From Amanita rubescens (taxonomy: Eukaryota > Basidiomycota > Agaricomycetes > Agaricales > Amanitaceae): DNA of 64,000 nt. The DNA lies in assembly GCA_015039365.1 (NCBI GenBank), contig WION01000076.1, forward strand, positions 62,001 through 126,000, written 5' to 3'. Under the pieces are notes generated by a model, which worked only from the letters and a program-made list of their open reading frames with translations, ran no database searches and had not been told where the DNA came from. This document shows positions 52,301 through 61,435 of the stretch, one piece after another (within the stretch, counting starts at the first letter, position 1; every line of letters starts with the position of its first letter). A program made the position numbers and the translations under genes.

Positions 52301-55300
52301 GTTCCTATGACCAACAGTTTGTGAGTGACATTGCACATCTTGTGAAAGGCAGTCTAATCACATGTTTTGCTACAACCAATAGTCAGTGAGTGACATCCTG
52401 AAAGGTGGTATGACGATCCATCATATCCTATGATTAACAGGTTGTGAGTGCATGGCACATTTTGTGAAAGGTAGTTTCATCATATGTCCAACAGTTTGTG
52501 AGTGACATTACACATTTTGTGAATGGAATCTCACTTTTTTATAACCAATAGGGAGTGAGTGGCATTTGCAAATTTTGTGAAAGTCAGTCTCATCATGTCT
52601 TTTCCTATGACCAACAGAGAGTATGTGAAATTGTACATCTTGCAAAAGCCAGGCTCATCACATCCTTTTCCTATGACCAACTTGCAGCAAGTGAGTGATA
52701 TTGCACACACATATCTGAAAAGCAGGCTTGTCATATCTTTTGCTATGACACAAAGCAAGTGAGTGACATTGTACATTTTGTGAAAGGCACTCTCATCACA
52801 TCTTCTCCCATGACCAACAGTTTGTGAGTGATATTTCACATTTTGTGAAAGGCAGTCCTACTATCACATCTTTTCCTATGACCAACAGGGAGTGAGTAAC
52901 ATTGCACATTTTGTGAAAGGCACACTCATCACATGAATATTTTGCTATGGACAACAGCTTGTCAGTGACATTGCACATTATATGAGAGTCAGTCTCATGA
53001 CATCTTTTCCTATGACCCACAGCAAGTGAGTGACATTTCACATTTTGTGAAAGTCAGTCTCATCACATCTTTTTCTGTAACCAACAGACTGTGAGTGACC
53101 TTATATATTTTGTGAAGTGCAGTCTCATCACATCTTTCCCTGTGACTGACAGGGAGTGAGTGACATGCACATTTTGTGAAAGGAAATCCCATCAGATCTT
53201 TCTTATGACCAATAGCAAGTGAGTGACATTGTGCATTGTGTAAAATGCAGTCTCATCACATCTTTTCCTATGACCAATAGCAAGTGGGTGACATTGTACA
53301 TTATGTGAAAGGCTGTCTCATCACATCTGTTCCTATGACCAACAGACTGTGAGTGATTTTGTGAAAGATAGTCAGATCACATTGTTTCTTATGACCAACA
53401 GGCTGTGAGTGACATTGCATATTCTGTGTAAGGAAGTGTCATCATATCCTGTGTTGTGGCCAACAGACTGTGAGCAACATTGCACAATTTGTGAAAACCT
53501 GTCATATTCAGCTTTTCTTGTGCCCACAGCGAGTGAGTGATATTGCATATATTGCAAAAGCCAGTTTCATCACATCCCCCCCTATGACCAAGCAAGTGAG
53601 TGGTATTGTACATTTTGTGCAAGCCAGTCTCATCATATTTTCTCCTATGATCCATAGTATGTCAGTGACATTACACATTTTGTAAAATGCAGCCTCATCA
53701 TATTTTTTTCCTATGACCAACAGCAAGTGAGTGACATTGCACATCAGTGAGAGTTACTCTGATCACAACTTTTCTACGGCAAACAGTTTGTGAGTGACAT
53801 TACACTGTGAAAGCCAACCTCACCTCACCACATCTTTTTATGACCAACAGGAAGTGAGGGACATTGCACATTTTGTGAAAGGCACTCTCATCACATCTTT
53901 TCCTATGACAAATAGCAAGTGAGTGATATTACACATTTTGCAAAAGGCACTCTCATCCAATAACCCACAGCAAGTGAGCCTTGGCCACATTGCACATTTT
54001 GTGAATGCAGTCTCATAACATCTTTTCTTATGACCCACAGCTTGTGAGTGACTTTGCACATTTTATGAAAGGTGGTCTCATCACATAATCTCCTTTGACC
54101 AACAGACTGTGAGTGACATTGTACATTTTGTGAAAGGCAGTCTTGTCATATCTTTTGCTATGACCAACAGGAAGTGGGTCACATTACACATTTTGTGAGA
54201 GGCAGTCTCATCACATTTTTTTCCCTATGATCAGCGTGTGAGTGACACTGCACATTTTGTAAAAGGTAGTCTTACCATATTTTTTATGACCAACAGTGGG
54301 TGAGTGACATTGCACATTGTATGTGAAAGGCAGTCTCATCACCTCCCTTCCCTATGACAACAGCAAGTGAGTGACATTGGCCATTTTGTGAATGGCAATC
54401 TCAGCACATTCTTTCATGTGACCAACAGCAAGTGAGCAATATCACACATTTTGTGCAAAATAACTTCATCACATTTGTCCTATTACCAATAGCTTGTGAG
54501 TTACATTGCACATTTTGTGCAAGGCAGTCTCATCATTTGTGCTATGACCAACAGGAAGTGAGTGAAATTTCCAATTTTCTGACATGCATTCTCAGCATAC
54601 ATACCTTCATTCATGAAATCACCATATCAGAAAGTGAGTGTGTTTCCATATTTTTTCCATATCTTCTTTTTACATTATTACCATCATAGATTGTAAGATT
54701 TCATTTCAACTGACCTATTCCCACCTATTGGTTTGCATCCTAGTGTGTAGGTCCAATGATACATTGAATGTATTTCACTCTATCTCAGTACCAGCATGAA
54801 CTTTTCCTCCTGTTTGGAGATGAGGAAAAGGACTTTGCCATTAAGGTTTTTTTGTTTTTTTTTTGTTTAGTACAGAACTAATGCCCTTGCAACAAGCCTT
54901 CTCACCTCCAGGTCTTAGTTTGTAAATTATTCCTTTCCATTTACTGCAGTTATGCTTAGCCCTTCAAGCAATTAATATCATTGCCAAGCTATCCTTTTGG
55001 ATCAATAAACCATTTGTATCATCAGTCATAGGAGCCTTGGATCTGTACAACAAAAAAGGCTATGCGCAGAAGCTGAAGACTGACATTACTCCCAACTTTA
55101 TGCACTCTGGTCATCATGACTTTGTCACATTACTCTATAGGGAGGTGACTCATATTGATGGTATGTAATTTATCTAGTCATGCACTACTTATGAACAATT
55201 TATGGCAGGGTGAAACATATGCATGATATCCAGGTGATTTGTTAGACACATTGCCTTTTCATCAAGATCATATTTATTTGTACATAGATACTTCTCATAT

Positions 55301-55349
55301 GTGTTCCCTTGGTTGTTCACATCTGTCTCAAGTTTACTTTATGATGTAG
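49345..55349 (+). CDS. GTPase-like G-domain protein with 62 consecutive 3-nt microexons (paralogue A)
   Basis: Predicted exons: 49345-49372, 49426-49584, 49632-49678, 49736-49905, 49951-50027, 50146-50334, 50387-50522, 50579-50654, 50706-50723 (18 nt), 50772-50777 (6 nt), 50829-50849 (21 nt), then 62 exons of 3 nt from 50900 to 54746, then 54789-54845, 54950-55160 and 55234-55349. The sum is 1,497 nt, an uninterrupted frame of 498 residues. The P-loop GRANAGKT is at residues 34-41, followed by FIFHDSQGFESGS, HAIWYCIPMDSPRP and the G4 motif TKFD. After the G domain come LFVSTQMNNLDLCVKSALQ and FSKFPHFW, family landmarks, and at the end YQHELFLLFGDEEKDFAIK and AINIIAKLSFWINKPF. The intron at 50335-50386 is a GC-AG intron. 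Nucleotide binding is expected; the cellular role is unknown. Residues 310-371 would come entirely from microexons. The whole gene is CpG-poor. Confidence 0.75.
50900..54746 (+). repeat. Array of 62 intron-like units separated by exactly 3 nt
   Basis: Typical unit: GTGAGTGACATTGCACATTT ... CTATGACCAACAG, then three bases. First base of each triplet: TGG 50900, TTT 50957, GAA 51009, CAA 51072, GGA 51130, AAA 51180, AAA 51238, GAA 51299, ACA 51356, GAT 51412, AGA 51470, GAA 51522, ATT 51584, AAG 51642, TCT 51716, GAT 51784, TAT 51848, ACT 51913, GGA 51977, CTT 52042, ACT 52123, GGA 52188, CTT 52253, TTT 52318, TCA 52383, GTT 52441, TTT 52495, GGA 52552, AGA 52618, CAA 52688, CAA 52756, TTT 52821, GGA 52889, CTT 52958, CAA 53023, ACT 53088, GGA 53153, CAA 53216, CAA 53281, ACT 53346, GCT 53402, ACT 53467, CGA 53530, CAA 53593, TAT 53658, CAA 53724, TTT 53787, GAA 53851, CAA 53916, CAA 53971, CTT 54041, ACT 54106, GAA 54171, CGT 54235, TGG 54297, CAA 54364, CAA 54429, CTT 54493, GAA 54555, AAA 54631, ATT 54690, TGT 54744. 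Units before 51,700 are strongly diverged inside but keep GT, AG and the 3-nt gap. Weak sites: acceptors at 51179, 52755 and 53592; donors at 51241 and 51359. Confidence 0.9.
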
Positions 55350-56085
55350 AAATATATGTGGTTGTTAGCGATATGCCCAGGGATGGATCAGATGCAAGAA
55401 AAATGTTCCCATAAGATGGTGGCTCCTCCTGCAAGGCTGCAAGTGTAAAGACATAGCAACTTGTTGACTTGCAACAAGCATGTGATGCCCAATCAGGATT
55501 CAGCATTAATGTGAACTTAAGAAGTTATGTATAATAAAGAACTGTTTTCCTTTTAAGTAAATATATGTACCATTCCCACAATAGCTAAGGAATTAGTGGT
55601 GTATTTTTTTGAGATGTAAAGGGAACAATATGCAGCCTCCAAACATGTAACAGTCATACATATCACATTATAATCTGCCCCTAGAAAATGTTTCCCTACT
55701 TACTCTGATCAATTTGTCATAAATTATGAAGCTTTGTAACACTTGAGTACCAGTATCAAAACAAACAACATTTGGATATGACTTTTTTGTTTTGGGCAAC
55801 ATTCATTTTTTGCACCTACTCTGCTACCTAGCATGATTGCATATAAAGATTTTATGCAACTACTGCACATCATGCACCCTGCATTAACACAGGAAGCTAA
55901 TAGTTGGTTGATCATTAGTGTCTTTTGGGAGTGGGGAGATCAATAGAAGTGAGCAGCAAAGAGCTGATACCTTAATTCCAGTCAATTATCATGATTGAGA
56001 GTGTTGTTCAAGTGATATATTTCTGACAAGCAACAAGTGAAGACATACATAATCATCATGAATTCTCAGCCAAAATGGAATACAG
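55350..56085. other. CpG-poor intergenic DNA with an inverted relic of the 264-bp direct repeat
   Basis: No supported gene. At about 55,560-55,650 the sequence, read on the minus strand, resembles the ACCACTAATTCCTTAGCTAT part of the repeat at 9358 and 15357. A phrase like that of the palindrome-array spacer (CTACTCTGCTACCTAGCATG) lies at about 55,818. CG becomes normal again just right of 56,050. Confidence 0.5.
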
Positions 56086-58060
56086 TCATCTTCTCAACAT
56101 CCAAGCCCTCGACAATCTGCCAGCCATAAGTATACATATGTAATAAGCAAAGCCATACCTCACACATACCTTTAAACCAAACACACTCTCATCATCCATC
56201 AACCACAGATGATGCCAGTCATACACCTCTGGAGCCGTGTATATCGTACAACCCAATCCCATCTCAATCTCCTCTGCAAAAAGATTACCATGATCAAAGT
56301 AGTCCCCTTTTCGTCCTACAACCAACCAGCCTGGTAAATTATCTTGAGCATTGTAGACATTATAAGGGTTGAAATTGATTATGCTGACTCGGTATCTTTC
56401 ATCATCGTCATCAACGGGCGCAAGACGTGTCCATCTTTGTCCGGCAGAAGTCATAACCGTGGTTCGAGCCCTGTTCCCGGCATCGAGCCACCTTGAAATA
56501 GGTGGTCCCCATTCAGACCAAGGAATTGAGTTCACGCTATATGCCTCTCCAGAGGCTTCCTCAACGTCCATGGCAAAGGATAATGAGTATGGCATTCCAG
56601 AGTCGTTATAATTCATCGCTTTATTGAAATGATGCCGGACATCGAATGGGGGAGGCACGCCTGTCCGTGTGAGGTTTGCGATAGTTTCTAGAAGAGATCG
56701 GCGGCGCATGAACAGAGCAAATTTTGGGCCAAATTGATTTGGGGAAATATCAATGCTGACTATGGTCATGATCATGGTTTCGTCCGCAGAAGTGTGGAAT
56801 GGTTTAGGTGAAGTGCGTAGCGTGTTATGTGGGTTAGGTCGACCACGGCAATCATGAAGCCCGACGATAGAATGTCCTTTTGACAGAGTCGGAAAACGAA
56901 GAACTAACGCCTGATATGGAACGCTATCTGCTTCCTTGGGAATCTTCCAAACTTCGTATTGGCTCTCGATCACGTTGGGTACGAGAAGTATTTGAGGTGA
57001 TACGAAAGTAAGACTAGAGTAGGCTCCCTCCGAAGTTTCATGTTGCTATCGCAAAAAGGGCAATATTTAGGAAAAAAGAGGGAGACGGATTAGTGTAGCT
57101 GCGTACCAATCTCTTATGGCCCGTCTTCCAGTCGAAGATAAATAGTTGTCCCCCCCCAAGAGCGTCAATTAGGAGAGCAAGATTGTCTCCAGCGATTTCC
57201 AGCATCCAAACATACTGATCTATTTCGTAATCTTCAAGTCGTACGTCTATTCGTGGACGGTGAGCCAACGGATGGTATTCTCCGGTGGAGAATTGGAGAA
57301 GAGTCATGTATATTGAATAGCCTCCTTGATCGTCATCCGACCACCTGGCATTTGAAGTGAGAGGTGACATTCATAAAACAGGTTTTGAAGAACGCACGAG
57401 TTGACGATCACCATGAGATCATGTTCTTCAACGGCCATGCCTACCTCAAGGATATTTACACGGCTATGATTCCAGTTCTTGATTGGAGCATGGCCGGGTA
57501 CGGTTGTCCATCGTAGAACATCGTCGGGTGTGGATGGGAGGAAGCAATAGTGCACGTTGTGACCCTCTCTATCGCCGTACAGATAGACGCCAGATGTCAA
57601 GTCGCATATGGAAATTGGCTTATATACATCATTAAACGTCTTTATAAAGGCTGGCTGAAACCTGCACCATGCCTTCTCTCGCTTCATTAGAGCCTCGTAG
57701 CGTTTCGCGAACGAGAGTGTGCAATACGGGTTGTCAACTACGCCTGCCGCATGACAGGCCAAACGATACCGTAGAATGACCGAGGAAAGTATGAAATCGT
57801 TGATTCGCCTCGATACCAGGGTACACTTTCTGACGTCTTCGGCGTCTAGATACAGGAAAGTTTGTTCGAGCAAATCGTGGGGGAGTGCAAGCAAAGTAGT
57901 GGGGCTACTTATGCGATAGATTAAAAGGACATAAAGGAAAACAGGCGTGTGGACGAACTTTGCAAAAACCGCACTCCGAGTCACTACGGGACAAGTAGCT
58001 CCAGTAACCTGGTCGCGAGCGCTCATTAGCGGCTGGCCGTGAGTTGATTCCATAGCTGAT
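56086..58060 (-). CDS. F-box protein, paralogue of the gene at 28.6-30.3 kb
   Basis: A Met at about 58,050 (MESTHGQPLMSARDQVTG) opens a long frame containing the F-box (LLALPHDLLEQTFLYLDAED, VRKCTLVSRRINDFILSS), then ILRYRLACHAAGVVDNPYC and YDVYKPISICDLTSG-type body text to about 57,310. Further exons carry LLQFSTGEYHPLAHRPRIDV, GQLFIFDWKTGHKRLV (57,370-57,100) and VIESQYEVWKIPKEADSV through IPWSEWGPPISRWLDAGN and VEMGLGCTIYTAPEVYDWHH-type text (56,960-56,150). The N-terminal text resembles the tail of the neighbouring hypothetical gene at 30.4 kb (HGNPLFTTIDYRN), so the true start may be nearer the F-box. It is the best preserved of three copies. Its role in substrate choice for an SCF ligase is inferred from the F-box alone. 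Confidence 0.65.
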
Positions 58061-58967
58061 ATCGTAGGCTTCCTGCTGAGCGCTGATCCCTGCCTGTTGG
58101 ATACGCGTACGGATATAGCGTTGGAATTATCACACTGCCACGCATCCGAGTCGGACTTTGAAATCTTCTTACAACGTCTGCGATCATTTGGCACCTGCGC
58201 CTTAAACTGTCCCAAGCTCCCAGCTTTCGACTGAATCCTCCGCAGAACGTGAGGAGCGTTAGAAATGCGAATCAGATGGGAGTATATCCGAGGGCGAGTA
58301 ATGGAAGCGGCGACTGGGTTGGACGTGTATTTTGAAGACGAGCTGAAATGTATGGTCACGTGGTCCTGGCAAGGATGAATTTGCACAGCAAGTTCATGGA
58401 GTTGGGCGGAGGGCGGGCTGGGCCAAGGGGAAGTCTTGGAAAGGAAAGGCGGGGCAAAGGGCGCGCTATTAGCGCTTTTGGGCACGGGGGCAGGGATTGA
58501 TTGGCGAAATGATACTTTTTGCACGAGTATCGTTATTCGGGTTGGCAGAATTTTTTTTTTCATTCAAGAGGCGGGGACCAGGATATATCAAGGTTATCGA
58601 TTGTGGGTGCGTGAGTGCGGGCGCGTGATGCGCGCAGCGGCGCGACTCACGAGATATATACGTTTGATGGAAAATTCCTAATGCAGAAACGCGCCTTCCC
58701 ACGAAACATGTTGATGTCCAAACGTGGTGAACGCGCCGTCCAAAAATGGAATACAGGCGGACACGCAATGACTCGAACCTAGATTCCGTTGCTTCTATTC
58801 GTACTCTTCCCCGAGTAGAGAACGATAAGCGGCGCGTAACGCGTACGTGAGGCGGGGTATAAATCCCGACAGAAGAATGCCATTTTTGACTCATTCCCGC
58901 CTTCCCTGCCCGCCTCCTTTACGAGCACACCTCTCTTGGGTCTTCACATACTCACCCAGTCATCGTC

Positions 58968-59628
58968 ATGTCCTCTTACGCATCGCCCACCCCTTCGTCC
59001 CTGTTCGATCGCGTTCATGGAACTCCATCCTCCGTGTCGTCCTATAACGTCAACGCACCCTCACTCAGTGCCGTCCCTCTCCCCTATGCCGGTCAAGGTT
59101 CGCGCGATTCACTGTTATATATATGTATATATCGTTATTGATGAGATCGGTTGCTGTTATAAAGTGCCTAACCCCCATTATCTCCTGAGCAACACGTGCC
59201 CGAACACCCTGAAATTCAACACAGCTTTCCCCTTTCACGCTTCCACGTGTCTCCCCCCGAATTTCAACCCAGCTGTCAATGAATTGGCAACCTCCCCACC
59301 CGTCCAAGTTCTCCGGCTCCGCATCTCTGCTGTCAACCTCGTGTTCGACGTGACGAACCCGCGCTGCGTGCTCGTGGCAGACGTGTTCAACGCCATTTTT
59401 ACCCACCTACAGAATACGTTATCAAGAGACGTCTACGGCAGTCTCCCTTCACACGCACGCGAAGCGACAGATCAAGCTTATCAACATCGCCTTCAAAAGG
59501 CTTCCAGCCGCCGCATCCAAGGCATAAACGAACGACTAGCGTTTGTGGACTGTCTGGGTGAGAGACTACATTTCCATTCTTTAACTTATTCTCCAAGCCA
59601 TGGCGTATGGGACGTCATGCTGTTCTAA
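58968..59628 (+). CDS. DUF6699-like protein, two exons
   Basis: Exons 58968-59097 and 59165-59628 join in phase across a 67-nt intron (GTTCGC...AAAG) to give 197 residues starting MSSYASPTPSSLFDRVHGTP. The core follows the family pattern: PHYLLSNTCPNTLKFNTAFP, AVNELATSPPVQVLRLRIS, VLVADVFNAIFTHLQNTLS, EATDQAYQHRLQKAS and the terminal HFHSLTYSPSHGVWDV. The start is chosen because it lies just after the CACATACTCACCCAGTCATC leader and fits the splice phase. It faces another DUF6699 gene tail to tail. Confidence 0.75.
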
Positions 59629-60028
59629 CCTTATTTCCTCTCCTTCGTTTCACAATCCCAGCTCTGTCCTAATCCCTCGTCCCTCCTCTCTGCTGTCGAA
59701 CGCTTTGCATTTGCTTTCTGAACGCTGTTTAGACTCGTTTGTATTCACTTGGACTTGGCACCCTGTATTCTCCCTTCAACAACATCTCCTAATCAGTTAA
59801 CCGCACTGCAATGTATTAGAATAGCTAATCTTATCCTTATTCAAGCGAGACAAAAACACTTGCATATTGTGTGAAAACCCAGCGAATATTATGTCAAAGA
59901 TGCTACAGTGTAACCCAAACCCAACTATCGACTGACTAGTACCTAATACCTATACAAGAGTCCTAATAATGGTATGCATAATATCCCCGCGCGTATATGA
60001 GCGCGCAAGTCCGAGCAGATCCACCCAA
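59629..60028. other. Intergenic DNA between convergent DUF6699 genes
   Basis: No gene. The 400 bp must hold the 3' ends of both convergent transcripts. TATTCAAG and AATAATGG-type AT-rich stretches are present, but no definite polyadenylation signal is called. Confidence 0.45.
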
Positions 60029-61435
60029 TCACGGCTTGCTAAATATGAGCTTACCCGTCCCGCCACTCCCATTCGACGTCTTATCCAGCTCGATCCCAAC
60101 GAGAATCATCTTTTCCCCAAGAAAATCAAGCCTCCGGACACCCCCCTCCCACCCACCGCCCAACTTATGACACCTCTTCTCATACGCGCGGGTAGCCTTC
60201 CGCTGCGCTCGACTTCCAGGACCCAAAACATCCCACTCCGCCATAGTCACGCGATGAGACAGCGTATTATGCAACGCAAACAGAATATCCAAATTCGTAA
60301 TCGCCACAGCCGAGTTTTTCCTCGAATGAGAATTGACCGATGATGACGAACCTCCGACGTAAAACTTGCTCCCACCACCACTCGACGCGTTCTCACTCGG
60401 AGAAGTCACCAAGACCGGCCAAGGAAGCTTTTCACAGCGGAGTACCAAACGAGTGGACGTCGGCGGTTCAGTCGCAGGCTGAGTCAGTGTATGTGGAGGG
60501 ACAGGGTTGAGCGTGCTCCGATCAAGGACAGTGCGAGATGAGGGTGCAAATGTAACGTCGAAACAGATCGGAGGACGATGGAGCCGGCTATAAGCCAGGA
60601 GTGGATGCATTATTAGGGTGGCCGGTTTATTCGGGTTTATAAATGATACGTGTGCACCTGCCAAGCCGTTAGTCAGGTATTTTAAATAAAGATCTCGAGC
60701 GAGCCGAGCAGTACCAAGGGATGTCTTACGTACGTTTGTTACTGCTTCCACCCCCCCAAGTTGAATCCCGTTTAAGAGCGGATTTGGGTTCGCGAGGTTC
60801 TGAGACGGCGACGCTTGTTGCGCTATTTGACCTGGGAGGGAGAACTGGACGTTGGCTTGATGAGGATTGTGCCCTGCTCGCGGATGAACTGGTGGAGTGA
60901 ACGCTGCTGAACGAAGTGTTTGGAGTATACAGAGGATGCAAGGGCGCTGCGAAGCATATTAGAACACGAGAAAACCAAAAGATGATGTTAACGCACGACG
61001 TTCTGGTCCTTTATGACTGACACTCCTTTGCACCGAAGGCCGAGCGGAAGGCGCAGATTGTTGGTATGGAGAAGGTTGAGAGTAAGGAGCGTACGAGTCG
61101 CTCGAACCACGGCGGTGTTTCGAGTATGACCCAAAGTTGGACTGCTGATGTTGCTGACTAGAAGCTGGCCTGATCTTGTCCCGCACGGAGCCCGGATCGC
61201 GGGTCGCATATCGCAATGGAGAGGGGGTTATAGCCTGTGCCGCTACATTGCTGTTCGATCGTTCTCTGGCGTTGAGGGCGGGAATGGCGCTAGGAGGAAC
61301 TATCCCCGGCTCTGCGTAAACATGGCTCAGAGTTTGAGCGGGGATGGCACTCGCAGACGTTGACCGATTTTGAGGCCCGTTTTGAGATTTACGGTTACCC
61401 GTGGAGCCAAAGAGACTACGCAAGTATGAAGCCAT
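60029..61435 (-). CDS. DUF6699-like protein with a long disordered N-terminus
   Basis: Exons 61435-60997, 60946-60734 and 60657-60029 join in phase, giving 426 residues. The first 210 are Ser/Pro/Gln-rich and presumably disordered (MASYLRSLFGSTGNRKSQNG, YAPYSQPSPYQQSAPSARPS, SALKRDSTWGGGSSNKR). The C-terminal half is the DUF6699 core: IMHPLLAYSRLHRPPICFDV, LTQPATEPPTSTRLVLRCE, AVAITNLDILFALHNTLSHR, RVTMAEWDVL and VRRLDFLGEKMILVGIELD. Introns are 50 and 76 nt with GTGCGT/CAG and GTACGT/CAG borders. It may be an adaptor with a flexible tail; no catalytic residues are known for the family. Confidence 0.8.

Noticed and set aside
50903..54788. The plus-strand array as an ordinary intronic minisatellite
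   Set aside because: Not fully excluded, but unit lengths vary, interiors diverge, and yet the 3-nt gap, GT and AG are kept in all 62 cases, with both flanking exons in phase 0. A plain minisatellite would not predict this.
54866..54911. Possible extra exon (YRTNALATSLLTS) between 54845 and 54950
   Set aside because: The segment has protein-like text, but no available splice pair keeps the downstream frame. Skipping it gives a clean phase-0 join.
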